Shown here: positions 35,324 through 43,736 of the stretch, piece after piece
Position numbering within the stretch: the stretch's first letter is position 1
Layout: each line of letters begins with the position of its first letter
Origin: PALSA-1180 sp964624625
GTDB taxonomy: Bacteria; Oederibacteriota; Muellerivitia; Muellerivitales; Muellerivitaceae
Direction of reading: 5' to 3'
DNA: 56,818 nucleotides
NCBI GenBank assembly: GCA_964624625.1
Contig: CAZUXW010000011.1
Location: 1-56,818, forward strand
Notes under the pieces: generated by a model
Databases searched by the model: none
What the model saw: only the letters and a program-made list of their open reading frames with translations
What the model was told of the DNA's origin: nothing
Position numbers and translations under genes: made by a program

Positions 35324-36457
35324 TCACGGCGCCCCGGACTCGCGAAGGACTTGTTCAATGACCCTTTTCTGCACATCCTCCAGACCAATCCAAAGGGGAA
35401 GGCGGGCGATCCTCCCGCTCATTTCCTCGGTCACCGGAAGGGTTCCATGGAATCGTCCGTATTTTTTCCCGGCAGGCGAATTGTGGAGCGGGACGTAATG
35501 GAACACGGCGTTGATGTCGGACCGATTCAACGCGGCGAGGAATGAATCCCGCTTCTCCCGGGTCGGCAACAGCAGGTAGTACATATGGGCGTTATGCCGG
35601 CAGTCGCCCGGGATCCGGGGGCGCCGGAACCACCCCTCCGATTCGGCCTCTTCAAAAGAGCTATGGTAGTCCTTCCAAAGTCCCAAACGGCGGCCCATAA
35701 TCCCGGAAAAGTCTTCAAGTTGGGCCCAAAGGAAAGCCGCGATCAATTCACTGGGCAGGTAGGAGGAGCCGATGTCGACCCAAGTATATTTATCCACCTT
35801 TCCCTGGCGAAAATGAATCCGGTCGGTTCCCTTTTCCCGGATAATCTCCGCCCTTTCCATAAAGCGCTCGTCATTGACCAGCAATGCCCCACCCTCGCCG
35901 GAAATGATGTTTTTAGTTTCATGGAAGCTCAAGGCCCCGAAATGGCCCAGGCTTCCCAAAGGCCGCCCCTTGTATTCGGCGCCGATCCCCTGGGCCGCGT
36001 CCTCAATGACCCAAAGGCCTCGCCGGCGGGCGATGGATAAAATTTCATCCATTTCGCAGGCCACCCCCGCATAGTGGACCGCCACGATCGCTTTTGTTTT
36101 ATTCGTGACCGCTCCCTCAATTTTTTTCTCGTCGATATTGAGCGTGTCGGGGCGGATATCCACGAACACGGGAACCCCTCCCCGAAGCACGAAGGCGTTG
36201 GCGGTAGATACGAAGGTATAGGAAGGCATGATGACTTCATCCCCCGGCTGGATATCGGCGAGAATTGCCGCCATTTCCAGGGCCGCGGTGCAGGAATGGG
36301 TTAGGAGCGCCTTACGGCTCCCCGTTTTCCGCTCCAACCATTCGTGGCACCGCTTGGTGAAGGCGCCGTCCCCCGAGAGCTGGCCACGGTCATGGGCTTC
36401 CTGGATGTATCCTAATTCCCGGCCGGTCAGATAAGGTTTGTTAAAGGGAATATGCAA
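35324..36457 (-). CDS. wecE: dTDP-4-amino-4,6-dideoxygalactose transaminase (WecE/RffA-like)
   Basis: A PLP-dependent sugar aminotransferase of the DegT/DnrJ/EryC1 family, 377 residues. It strongly resembles enterobacterial WecE/RffA over its full length: PFNKPYLTGRELGYIQ, PGDEVIMPSYTFVSTANAF, RPDTLNIDE, HYAGVACEMD, GSSYLPSELIAAFLWAQLE, FHYVPLHNSP. The PLP lysine is K182 in SFHETKNIISGEGG, and the ring-stacking aspartate is D153 (IEDAAQG). It converts a nucleotide 4-keto-6-deoxyhexose to the 4-amino sugar using glutamate. The start is TTG at 36457, with AAAGG about 9 nt upstream inside the previous gene, 4 nt after its stop. Neighbours of ArnC- and ArnE-like type suggest that the amino sugar is loaded onto a polyprenyl carrier. 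Confidence 0.93.
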   Translation of the reverse strand: MHIPFNKPYLTGRELGYIQEAHDRGQLSGDGAFTKRCHEWLERKTGSRKALLTHSCTAALEMAAILADIQPGDEVIMPSYTFVSTANAFVLRGGVPVFVDIRPDTLNIDEKKIEGAVTNKTKAIVAVHYAGVACEMDEILSIARRRGLWVIEDAAQGIGAEYKGRPLGSLGHFGALSFHETKNIISGEGGALLVNDERFMERAEIIREKGTDRIHFRQGKVDKYTWVDIGSSYLPSELIAAFLWAQLEDFSGIMGRRLGLWKDYHSSFEEAESEGWFRRPRIPGDCRHNAHMYYLLLPTREKRDSFLAALNRSDINAVFHYVPLHNSPAGKKYGRFHGTLPVTEEMSGRIARLPLWIGLEDVQKRVIEQVLRESGAP

Positions 36458-36461
36458 GGGA

Positions 36462-37328
36462 CTATACCTTTCTGGCGATGATGAGAAGGGATCCGCCCCA
36501 AGGAAACCGCACCCCGGCGCGGATCAGGGCTCTTTCAGCCGCCAGGATTTGTTCCAGAAGCCGGTTCAACCAGGGGTGGATTTTGAATTCGGCCTCGGGA
36601 TCAAAATCCTTCGGTTTTTCCTGGCCCAACCGTGACAGCCACATGAGGGGAAGAAGGACCGAGACGAAGGAAGTCGCAACCGTCAAGGTGAACCCGCTTT
36701 TTTCAAGCTTCCTGGCCAAATCCTTCCTGTCGTAGCGCCTGGCATGGTGGGTGTATTCATCCAGGTAGCTCCATAAAAAGGCGTGCTGGGGAACGGTTAT
36801 CATCACGCCTCCCCCCGGAGCCAGCGCCCGGTGAACTTGGTCAAGGACGCCCTGGTCGTCGGGAATGTGTTCCAAGGTGTCAAACAATCCGATGACGTCG
36901 AACTCTTCCCGAAACGGAATGCGCCGCGCGTCCATTTGGAGGAGTTCGGTCCTCTTTAAGCGTTTCGACGAGTGTCGAAGGCCGCTTCCATAAATCTCGC
37001 TGCCGAAGCACTCGAGCTTCGGGAATTCCCTTTCGATCCGGGAAAGGACAAATCCCGTACCGCAGCCGATTTCCAAAAACTTCCCTTCAGGACGGAAATA
37101 TCTCCCAACCGCCCAAACAATCAGTTCATTCCTCGCCTGGAACCAAAAACTCTTTTCTTCCAGCGGGGCCAGCCTCTCAAAACCGTCGGAGGGATAATTC
37201 GCGTTTTCTTCCGATAATTCCGGGGCAAAAGAGGGAAATCCCTCCACCCGCCCCGGTCCTTTACCGCAAAAGGGGCATTGCCAATCCCCGGAGGAAAAAT
37301 TTTTTTCGCAGGCAAGGCATAGCTTCAT
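36462..37328 (-). CDS. SAM-dependent methyltransferase with N-terminal zinc ribbon
   Basis: 288 residues from the ATG at 37328, which overlaps the stop of the ArnE-like gene by 4 bp (ATGA). The N-terminus carries a two-CxxC zinc ribbon (CLACEKNFSSGDWQCPFCG). The class I methyltransferase domain follows at about 70-190: motif I LEIGCGTGFVLS, then LQMDARRIPF and FDVIGLFDTLEHIPDD, and ALAPGGGVMITVP. A hydrophobic patch near 205-220 (SFVSVLLPLMWLSRL) may contact the membrane. Similar proteins occur in lipid-linked glycan clusters next to GT2 enzymes and small EamA/SMR transporters, as here. Substrate unknown; sugar or lipid-head methylation is inferred from context. Confidence 0.85.
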   Translation of the reverse strand: MKLCLACEKNFSSGDWQCPFCGKGPGRVEGFPSFAPELSEENANYPSDGFERLAPLEEKSFWFQARNELIVWAVGRYFRPEGKFLEIGCGTGFVLSRIEREFPKLECFGSEIYGSGLRHSSKRLKRTELLQMDARRIPFREEFDVIGLFDTLEHIPDDQGVLDQVHRALAPGGGVMITVPQHAFLWSYLDEYTHHARRYDRKDLARKLEKSGFTLTVATSFVSVLLPLMWLSRLGQEKPKDFDPEAEFKIHPWLNRLLEQILAAERALIRAGVRFPWGGSLLIIARKV

Positions 37329-37687
37329 CCCTGGCTGCCGACGACGATCCCGAGGATGATGAATCCCAGGCCGGTCATTTTCGGCCACGTCAAAGGCTCG
37401 TTCAACAACCAGGCGCTTAAAAAAACCACGCCCACAAAAGAAAGGCTGGTAAAGGGATAGGCGCGGCTCAGGGACAGCCTGGTCATGGCCGCCATCCAGG
37501 AAAGCGACGCCAGGAAAGCCGCCGCCAAGCCGCTGAGCACCCAGGGATTGGACAGCAATTTCAGGAAAAAATAAAACACCCCGGAGAATCCCTGCGGCAG
37601 GCTGCCAAGCTGGGCCACCTGTAATTTCACCGCCAATTGCCCGTAGACCGTCAAGGCGACCGTGAGAAAAACGAAAAACCAGCTCAT
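37325..37687 (-). CDS. Small four-helix DMT/SMR-type transporter (ArnE-like flippase)
   Basis: 120 residues made of four hydrophobic helices, the size and layout of ArnE/ArnF and EamA/SMR half-transporters. Conserved-looking elements are YGQLAVKLQV in helix 1, LSRAYPFTSLSFVGVVFLSAWLLNEPLT (the usual E-P segment before the last helix) and GLGFIILGIVVG. AAGGGAG lies 8 nt before the ATG. It is overlapped by the methyltransferase gene and sits 32 bp after an ArnC-like GT2. In polymyxin-resistance operons the ArnE/F pair flips undecaprenyl-phosphate-aminoarabinose. By analogy this one probably flips the lipid-phosphate sugar made by the neighbouring GT2. Only one subunit gene is visible, so it may act as a homodimer. 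Confidence 0.78.
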   Translation of the reverse strand: MSWFFVFLTVALTVYGQLAVKLQVAQLGSLPQGFSGVFYFFLKLLSNPWVLSGLAAAFLASLSWMAAMTRLSLSRAYPFTSLSFVGVVFLSAWLLNEPLTWPKMTGLGFIILGIVVGSQG

Positions 37688-37719
37688 AAATAAAACTCCC
37701 TTAAAAAAATTGAGCGGCC

Positions 37720-38658
37720 TTATTTTTCCGGTTTTTTTCCCGGGACGGTGCGCTGTTGAATCAAATAAAGCGGGCGGCTTTTGACCTGGTCGAAAATTTT
37801 CCCGATATAAAGCCCTGTTACCCCGGTGCTGATGATGATGAACCCGCCCACCAATAGGACCAGGACGATCAGGCTCGTCCAGCCAGGCAGCACCGAACGA
37901 AAAAGGTACTCGTAGAGGATATAAACCGCGAACAACAACCCCAAAAAGGAAACCAGGAAACCCAGATAGACGATCCAGCGAAGCAGGACAGTGGTTTGAA
38001 AAAACAAGCCGTTGAAGGCGTGTTGAACCAATTTTTTAAGGCTGTAGGAGCTCTTCCCATGCGGCCTTTCCTGGTGGGCGTATTCCACGATCGCCGTCCG
38101 GAATCCAAGCCAGTATAGGATAAACAAATAATGCCTGTCCTTGTCCTTGATATCGAGGAACGCGTCGATGACCTTCCGCGAGATCATCGTGAAATTGCCA
38201 AACTCCCTGTCCACGGCGCTTTGGTTGAAAAAATTGATGGTCTTAAAATAAAGATTGGTTGTCCAGGCCCTCCAAAACGACCGCTTCATTTTTTTTCGTT
38301 TTGAAAAGACGATGTCGAATCCCTCCCTGGCCTTTTCCCAAAAGCGGGGGATTTCCTCAGGGGCATCCTGCAGGTCCCCGTCCATGACAACGGCCCATTT
38401 GCCTGAACATTGGGAGAGTCCTGCCGTAATCGCCGCATGTTGGCCGAAATTCCGGCTTAACCGGAACGCCATTACCTTGCGGTCCCGTTCCGCGATCTTT
38501 TCCAAAACCTCCCAGGAGCGGTCCCTTCCCCCGTCTTCAACGAAAATTATTTCATACCGCCGCGTGATAAGGCCCAGCACTTTTTGGAGCCGTCGATGGA
38601 GTTCTTCAAGGCTTTCGGCCGAATGGTACACCGGAATAACCACGCTTAAATCGATCAA
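37720..38658 (-). CDS. Polyprenyl-phosphate glycosyltransferase, ArnC/GtrB-like GT2
   Basis: 312 residues. The cytoplasmic GT2 domain has LSVVIPVYHSAESL, FVEDGGRDRSW, SRNFGQHAAI and the metal-binding DGDLQDAPEE. Two C-terminal helices (about 230-290, WIVYLGFLVSFLGLLFAVYI and LIVLVLLVGGFIII) anchor it, then a basic tail. This is the architecture of enzymes that put one sugar on polyprenyl phosphate. The start is TTG at 38658 with GGGGAG at 7 nt. The following gene is an ArnE-like transporter, and WecE is two genes further on. So a plausible path is amino sugar synthesis, transfer to undecaprenyl phosphate here, flipping, then use by the GT-C enzymes. Sugar identity not determined. Confidence 0.88.
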   Translation of the reverse strand: MIDLSVVIPVYHSAESLEELHRRLQKVLGLITRRYEIIFVEDGGRDRSWEVLEKIAERDRKVMAFRLSRNFGQHAAITAGLSQCSGKWAVVMDGDLQDAPEEIPRFWEKAREGFDIVFSKRKKMKRSFWRAWTTNLYFKTINFFNQSAVDREFGNFTMISRKVIDAFLDIKDKDRHYLFILYWLGFRTAIVEYAHQERPHGKSSYSLKKLVQHAFNGLFFQTTVLLRWIVYLGFLVSFLGLLFAVYILYEYLFRSVLPGWTSLIVLVLLVGGFIIISTGVTGLYIGKIFDQVKSRPLYLIQQRTVPGKKPEK

Positions 38659-38694
38659 GGTTGGACTCCCCTTCCTTTAACGTCCGGATCCATC

Positions 38695-39525
38695 TCAGCC
38701 TTGACCCTTTCGGTAAAGCCTGGTTGCCTCAGGCTGGTAATATTCCCCGAGGCTGGTTGGAACACGAGTATACCAGCCCAACAACTGCTGGGTGCGTGGT
38801 TTTTGGGCCAGCACCATTTTCTCCCCCAGCGCCCTCACATAATCCAATTGTTGCTTGAAAAAAGAGCGGGTGAATTGGTGGTTGACGCTTAAGCGGTCCT
38901 TGCCCGAGGTATTCGCGCCCGCCGCGTGGTAAAGCGTGGAATCAAAAATAATCATCGAACCTTCCGGACATTCCAAGGGCAAGGCCCGGGAAAGCAATTC
39001 CTCGGCCCCGGGTCTTTCAGCCTTTTGGTGGGTTCCCGGGACCACCAGGGTCGCTCCATTCCCGCGCGTAAAGGCGTCCACGGCGAAAAAACAGTTGACC
39101 GAGGCCAAATAACCGTTGAGAACCCTCGGAAAATCCATGTGGAATTGGTTTTGAAATACTTGAGGGGTGTGACCCGGCGGATGCGAGGGAAGGATGAAAC
39201 CGTTTTGAAGGTGCATCACCGCCGCGGGAGAAACAGTGGCGTCCACGACGGCGAGAACCTCGGGCAGCTCCAGGAAACGGGAAAACCCCTCCTCGAAACG
39301 CATCATCAACCGCAGCACTCCCAGCTCCCCCGCCCGCTCCAATTTTTCAATCCCCACTTCCGCGCGGACCGCCCCCTGAACCCGGTACATGGCTTCCTTG
39401 GTCCAGGGGAGGAGGTCCCTGTCCAGGACCCCTTCCACCACGGCGAAACCGTCGCGGGCCAATCCGGCCAGGGCTTTCTCCAGCCAAGCCGGATCCTTTT
39501 TGCAATGGAGAATTTCAGGAATCAC
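38695..39525 (-). CDS. Phytanoyl-CoA dioxygenase (PhyH) family protein
   Basis: A 276-residue non-haem Fe(II)/2-oxoglutarate oxygenase. The iron facial triad is visible as H129-x-D131 (NQFHMDFPR) and H200 (DSTLYHAAGANTS). R211 is the likely 2-oxoglutarate ligand. DGFAVVEGVLD near the N-terminus and GNGATLVVPGTH are family hallmarks. The start is GTG at 39525 with AAGGA upstream, 4 nt after the preceding gene's stop. PhyH-like proteins in polysaccharide clusters probably hydroxylate sugars, lipids or aglycones; a fatty-acid role is not implied by the neighbours here. All metal ligands are present, so activity is expected. Confidence 0.85.
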   Translation of the reverse strand: MIPEILHCKKDPAWLEKALAGLARDGFAVVEGVLDRDLLPWTKEAMYRVQGAVRAEVGIEKLERAGELGVLRLMMRFEEGFSRFLELPEVLAVVDATVSPAAVMHLQNGFILPSHPPGHTPQVFQNQFHMDFPRVLNGYLASVNCFFAVDAFTRGNGATLVVPGTHQKAERPGAEELLSRALPLECPEGSMIIFDSTLYHAAGANTSGKDRLSVNHQFTRSFFKQQLDYVRALGEKMVLAQKPRTQQLLGWYTRVPTSLGEYYQPEATRLYRKGQG

Positions 39526-39529
39526 TTTT

Positions 39530-40435
39530 TCATTCCTTTTCCAGGACCGCCAAACCGAAACCGGTCAGGCCGTAGCGGTTGCCGTTGTAAAGAAGGTAGC
39601 GGGATCCGCCGTAGTCGAATAGGTTGGGATATTCCACGGATTCCGAATCCCAGCCTGATTCGGACACCCCGATTCCGGCCATTTCATCCTTACGGGTGAA
39701 ATGGATCCCATCCCCCGATTCGGCGTATCCAATGCGGTAAGCCGCGCCCCTGTGGGAATACCACATCCGGTATTTATCCTTTTCCTTCAGGACAAAAGGC
39801 TTCGAAAGGGCGTATTCATCCGGGGCATTAAAGTCCACCGAGATTTTTCCCTGCCGGTCCCAATGCTGTCCGTCCTGGGAGCTGGCATATTTGATCAGAT
39901 GGGCCATATCCTTTTGTTCCGCTCCCCACTTGAGGTTGCTGCCATACCACATGCGCCACAGCCCCCCCTCCCGAATCACCCAAGGGTAGGAAACCGAATA
40001 GGGATCGGCGTCACAACGGTCGGCGACGGGAGCTTGGGAGATTCGTTGGAAGTGATTCGAGCCCTTTTTTTTCACGGCGAGCCCTATGCTGTTGCGCCAG
40101 GGGACCGTAACCCCCAAGTTCCAGCCTAGATAATAGAGGTAGGTTACGCCTCCCGCCTCCACCAAACAGCTCATGGAGGAGCCGCTGTCGTCAAAAGTGC
40201 CAATCTCGCCCGGCTCGAGAACGGGGGTTTCGGAAAGATTGAAGGTTTTATGGGGATCGCGGATATCAAAATCAACCGTACCGATGCTGGAGCGATTGTC
40301 CTTGTCCCGGCAGCTGAAGAAGACCCGGAAAATTCCGTTCCCTAAATGCCAAGCCACCGGATTAGCCGAATGGGATACCATCCAGGGAAATCGGTTCTCG
40401 GGGCAGAAGAGGCGTCCCAGCTTTTTCCAAATCAT
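39530..40435 (-). CDS. Five-bladed beta-propeller glycosidase-like protein (GH43/GH32-like)
   Basis: 301 residues from ATG 40435; a TTG four codons earlier is possible but lacks an SD. Repeated blades are visible: NPVAWHLGNGIFRVFFSCRD, DDSGSSMSCLVEAGGVTYLYYLGWN, PWVIREGGLWRMWYGSN, SKPFVLKEKDKYRMWYSHRG, EYPNLFDYGGSRYLLYNGN. This is the pattern of glycosidase-like beta-propeller proteins found in O-antigen and capsule clusters. There is no signal peptide, so it is probably cytoplasmic. The acidic residues of a GH43 active site cannot be assigned with certainty. It lies between NeuD-like and PhyH genes with spacings of 19 and 4 bp. A role in modifying or binding a sugar intermediate is inferred only from the cluster. 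Confidence 0.7.
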   Translation of the reverse strand: MIWKKLGRLFCPENRFPWMVSHSANPVAWHLGNGIFRVFFSCRDKDNRSSIGTVDFDIRDPHKTFNLSETPVLEPGEIGTFDDSGSSMSCLVEAGGVTYLYYLGWNLGVTVPWRNSIGLAVKKKGSNHFQRISQAPVADRCDADPYSVSYPWVIREGGLWRMWYGSNLKWGAEQKDMAHLIKYASSQDGQHWDRQGKISVDFNAPDEYALSKPFVLKEKDKYRMWYSHRGAAYRIGYAESGDGIHFTRKDEMAGIGVSESGWDSESVEYPNLFDYGGSRYLLYNGNRYGLTGFGLAVLEKE

Positions 40436-40454
40436 GGGTTGGCCCAAAATCGGG

Positions 40455-41117
40455 TCATAGTTTTTTCAACCGATCGCTGGGAACTTTGGAAAGTTCGGCC
40501 GGGTTCCCGATATAGACTCCCTTTTCCTGGGTGTCCTTCAAAATAAGCGTGTTGGCCCCGATGACGCAATGGTCGGCGATTTTGATATGGTCCCGCAGGG
40601 TGGCGTTGACGCCTAAAAAACAGTTCTTGCCTATTTCAACACCGCCGGAAACCACCACATGGGAAGTGAGGAAGCAATTGTCGCCGATCCGCGAATGATG
40701 CCCGATATGATTGCCGCTCCAAAGGGTCACGTTGTTCCCGATTTTCACGAAAGGCTGGATGGTCATGTTTTCCAAAATGAAGCAGTTTTCCCCGATCGAC
40801 AGGTCCGGCCAAACCACGGATTTGGAACAAACATAACTGATCAATTTGTAGCCCTTGGCTTTGGCTTCCGCGCATTTATCCGCCCGGGCCTGGTTCATCC
40901 TGGTATAGCCGATCGCCACCAACATGTCATATTGATCCGGCGGAAAATCCTTGAGGATCTCCTCGAAGGGAACGACCGTTTTATCCCGGAAGCGGTTTTC
41001 AGTCAGCCGGTTGGCGTCAACCGTGAAAGCTTCCACTTTCCGGCCCCCGTCATGGGTCAAATAAAAGTCCGCAACCTCGGCAAACTCCCCAGCGCCAAAA
41101 ATAACCACCGGTTTCAT
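40455..41117 (-). CDS. NeuD/PglD-like sugar O/N-acetyltransferase (left-handed beta-helix)
   Basis: 220 residues. The N-terminal Rossmann-like PglD domain (VVIFGAGEFAEVADFYL, then YDMLVAIGYTRMNQ) is followed by hexapeptide repeats from about 100 (IGENCFILENMTIQPFVKIG, IGHHSRIGDNCFLTSHVVVS, ANTLILKDTQEKGVYIGNPA). The histidines in GNHIGHHSRIG are placed like the catalytic base of this family. Such enzymes acetylate nucleotide-activated amino sugars or sialic-acid-like sugars using acetyl-CoA. The presence of WecE in the same run offers a 4-amino sugar as a likely substrate. GGGAGG precedes the ATG closely. Confidence 0.87.
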   Translation of the reverse strand: MKPVVIFGAGEFAEVADFYLTHDGGRKVEAFTVDANRLTENRFRDKTVVPFEEILKDFPPDQYDMLVAIGYTRMNQARADKCAEAKAKGYKLISYVCSKSVVWPDLSIGENCFILENMTIQPFVKIGNNVTLWSGNHIGHHSRIGDNCFLTSHVVVSGGVEIGKNCFLGVNATLRDHIKIADHCVIGANTLILKDTQEKGVYIGNPAELSKVPSDRLKKL

Positions 41118-41135
41118 AGGCCCTCCCAGCGGAAA

Positions 41136-41846
41136 TCAGGAAACTCCCGCGTCGAAACTTTTCATGAATTTTACCGCATTTGGACCCTCATTAAAGATTA
41201 AATCTAGAATCGTGACCCCATGCTCGAAAGGCCCATGAAGTTGTCGATATTCGGGATAACCTGAATAATCCATATATTGCAATTCAATCCCCGCGCCGCG
41301 GAACAGGTCCGCGGAAATATAATCCTTCGCCGCCGGCCCCGAAAGGTAATGATCCGCTCCCGCCGACTCGCAAAGCCCAACCAACCTTTCGGTTTTCCCC
41401 TCCACCATTCGATAATCCATGGACCAGGAAATCTTGGTTTCGATGCCCAATAAACCGCAGATGATTTTGATGAACTTAAAATTGATGGAGCTCAAAAACT
41501 CATCATCCCCGCATTCAGCGTAGGCTTTTTCAAAAATTTCCTTGTGCGTTTTATAGTAGGGCGCCGAAGCGTAATTATGGGTGATGGTTTTCCAATGTTC
41601 CCTCGGCCAGTTCCGATTGGAAACCCTGGTATCCTTTATTTTTTGGTCGTACTTCCCCTTTACCTCCACGGGAATCGTCAGCCATTGGAGGCCGTCCCTG
41701 GTTTTGATGAGGTTTCGGTTGCGCCAATCCCTGCGGGTATATTGCATATCGTCAAAAAGGATAAATTCATCCACCCGGCGGATCATGTCAAAATACCCTT
41801 TCCAGGGTATGTAATTGGATTGAAGGATGGCGACTTTCCTGCCCAA
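41136..41846 (-). CDS. WbqC-like family protein
   Basis: 236 residues matching WbqC-like proteins over the whole length: VAILQSNYIPWKGYFDMIRRVDEFILFDDMQYTRRDWRNRNLIKT at the start and LSGPAAKDYISADLFRGAGIELQYMDYSGYPE near the end. WbqC proteins are common in O-antigen and glycan clusters. Their chemistry is often described as amide or peptide-bond forming acyl transfer to amino sugars, but this is not well settled. The start is TTG at 41846 preceded by a strong AAGGAGG. It sits between a DPM1-like GT2 (10 bp) and a NeuD-like gene (18 bp). Modification of an amino sugar made by the WecE pathway would fit. Confidence 0.9.
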   Translation of the reverse strand: MGRKVAILQSNYIPWKGYFDMIRRVDEFILFDDMQYTRRDWRNRNLIKTRDGLQWLTIPVEVKGKYDQKIKDTRVSNRNWPREHWKTITHNYASAPYYKTHKEIFEKAYAECGDDEFLSSINFKFIKIICGLLGIETKISWSMDYRMVEGKTERLVGLCESAGADHYLSGPAAKDYISADLFRGAGIELQYMDYSGYPEYRQLHGPFEHGVTILDLIFNEGPNAVKFMKSFDAGVS

Positions 41847-41856
41847 GGCTGCCTCC

Positions 41857-42573
41857 TTACTCGAAATCCATCCCGAGCCTCAACCTCAAGGCTTTGCCAA
41901 GGTACTTTAAAAGGGTGGCCAGGCCCAGTTTGGAGGTTCCCTGGGTCCGATCGACGAACTCAATGGGCACCTCTTGGATCCTTAACCCGGACCGGTAACA
42001 GCGGTATAAAATTTCGGAGACGGTGAATGGGTCCCGCGCCTTGAGCGTTTCCGCCTTGATCGCGACCAGGGCTCCCCTGGTAAAAGCCCTGAAACCCGAA
42101 GTAGGATCGGCGGCCTTTAAGCCCAAAACGAACTTTAAGTATCGTTTGGCCAGATTGCTGGTGAGCCGGCGGTGAAAGGGCCTATCCATGTCTTTCCCCC
42201 CGGGCATATAGCGGCTTCCGATAACCACATCCGTTCGTCCCGAGGAAAGCGGGGCGGTCAAGGCGGGGATAAATTTCGGCTGATGGGATAAATCGGCGTC
42301 CATTTCAACGACAATGTCCGCACCCATCCCCACGGCTTTCAAGAATCCGTCCCTGCCGGCCCAACCCCGGCCCTTGACCGAACGGTCCCTTAGCAAAAGG
42401 CGGAGCCGCTTGTCTTTTTTCGCCATTTTCCGGACTTCCTCGTAAGTCCCGTCCGGCGAGGAATCATCCACGATCAGGACCAGGGCCCGGGGGGCGCTTT
42501 TATGAATTTGTTTGACCAGCTCCCGCACGTTCGCCCGTTCATTGTAGGTGGGAACCATGATGATCGTTTTCAA
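41857..42573 (-). CDS. Polyprenol monophosphomannose synthase (DPM1-like GT2), copy 1
   Basis: A 238-residue GT2 enzyme without membrane helices, the size of short DPM1/Ppm1-type synthases. Motifs are IIMVPTYNERANV, LIVDDSSPDGT, EMDADLSHQPKFIP (metal site) and DPTSGFRAFTRGAL, with the C-terminal YRCYRSGLRIQEVPIEFVDR typical of the family. It should transfer mannose or another hexose from a nucleotide sugar to polyprenyl phosphate at the cytoplasmic face. The start TTG overlaps the stop of the GT9 gene (TTGA at 42570-42573). The GT-C enzymes downstream in the same run are natural users of its product. A second copy lies at 47151-47909. Confidence 0.87.
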   Translation of the reverse strand: MKTIIMVPTYNERANVRELVKQIHKSAPRALVLIVDDSSPDGTYEEVRKMAKKDKRLRLLLRDRSVKGRGWAGRDGFLKAVGMGADIVVEMDADLSHQPKFIPALTAPLSSGRTDVVIGSRYMPGGKDMDRPFHRRLTSNLAKRYLKFVLGLKAADPTSGFRAFTRGALVAIKAETLKARDPFTVSEILYRCYRSGLRIQEVPIEFVDRTQGTSKLGLATLLKYLGKALRLRLGMDFE

Positions 42574-43700
42574 CTAAGTTTCAATTGCCTTTCCACCGCT
42601 GCCAGCATGTCCCTTTCCCGGAGGTTGTCCATACAGGAAACTTTTTGGGTGCACTGGTTCTGGTAGTAGCATTGGCAGGGCGACAAAGGCAGCACCTTTT
42701 CCCCCCTGCCATAGAGGTCGATTTCCGTGTCCGAAGTCGGGCCAAAGTAAGCCACCACTTTTTTACCCGAGGCCACGGCCACATGGAGGGCCAGCGTATC
42801 CCCCGTCACCATCACATCCGCCAATCCCACCAGGGAAGCGAATTGCCTTAAGGTATTTTCGGTTCCCGTGGGGAGGGCCGCCCCTTTTAACTGCTTGGCC
42901 AGGGCCGGCATCAGCTCCCTTTCCTCGGGGCCGCCATAAAGCAGGACGCCGTTCTTGGGATATTTTTTCTTCAGCTGTTTGGCCAGCCAAACGAAACCGT
43001 CCAAGCGCCAGCGCTTCATGGGCCAACGGCCCCCGGATCCGATATTGAACCCCACGATTTTTTTAAACTTGGAAAGTTTGTTTTTTTGGGCGAATCCCGC
43101 CGCGAAAGCTTTTTCCTTCCCGGTTAAAACCAGCTGGGGCTCTTCCCCTTGGTATACGAGTCCTCCCAATTGGAAAAGATGATCCTGGTAGGTCCTTTGA
43201 TTGGCCCTTTTGACCGTATCGAAGATGCCCATCTCAAACCATTGTTCCGCGCTGGGTTCCAGCGGAACGACGACGCCTTCCTGGGAAAGGCCGAATCCTT
43301 TTTTCTGGGCGGCGTTGGCCATCTGGAGGATTGCCGCGGCCTTCCGGCCCATGTCGAAATTAAAGGCCCGGCTGAAGGACGCGGCTCCCAGGAGCCCCGG
43401 CAAGGCCGGATCCACTCCCAAGAGAACGTCAATGTAGGGATTTTTTTCCAGGAGCGGTTTCGAGGAATTTTCAGTAACCCACCAGATGGACCTTTTGGGG
43501 TTGTTTTTTTTAAAGGCCGGAAGGATGGAGGTGGAGCGAAGCACGTCGCCAGCCGCGTCTAATTTGATGATGAGAATCTTTTCGGCCACGGGATCATAGC
43601 GGGGGCAATCCCGGCAAACCACCGCTTCCGCCTTGTGGGGCGCGCAGGGTTTTTCCCCGGTGAAGTGGCGGCAATCCGCCTTGAAAAAAAGACCGCTCAA
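42570..43700 (-). CDS. Glycosyltransferase family 9 (heptosyltransferase-like)
   Basis: A 376-residue GT9/GT-B protein. The N-terminal domain begins ILIIKLDAAGDVLRSTSILPAFK, and the C-terminal nucleotide-sugar site includes VGFNIGSGGRWPMKRW, VLLYGGPEE and VTGDTLALHVAVASGKKVVAYFGPT. Unusually it carries about 40 residues before the first GT-B strand with four cysteines (CRHFTGEKPC, CRDC) and a Cys-rich tail (CQCYYQNQCTQKVSC), suggesting a metal or cluster site. Comparable Cys motifs are seen in some environmental GT9 proteins. The start is TTG with GGGGAG at 6 nt. It is coupled to the DPM1-like gene by a 4-bp overlap. Acceptor unknown; heptose transfer to lipid A core is the family archetype, not shown here. 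Confidence 0.88.
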   Translation of the reverse strand: MSGLFFKADCRHFTGEKPCAPHKAEAVVCRDCPRYDPVAEKILIIKLDAAGDVLRSTSILPAFKKNNPKRSIWWVTENSSKPLLEKNPYIDVLLGVDPALPGLLGAASFSRAFNFDMGRKAAAILQMANAAQKKGFGLSQEGVVVPLEPSAEQWFEMGIFDTVKRANQRTYQDHLFQLGGLVYQGEEPQLVLTGKEKAFAAGFAQKNKLSKFKKIVGFNIGSGGRWPMKRWRLDGFVWLAKQLKKKYPKNGVLLYGGPEERELMPALAKQLKGAALPTGTENTLRQFASLVGLADVMVTGDTLALHVAVASGKKVVAYFGPTSDTEIDLYGRGEKVLPLSPCQCYYQNQCTQKVSCMDNLRERDMLAAVERQLKLS

Positions 43701-43736
43701 GCCTTACTCCCCGGGAATTAATTAAACCCTATTCAT

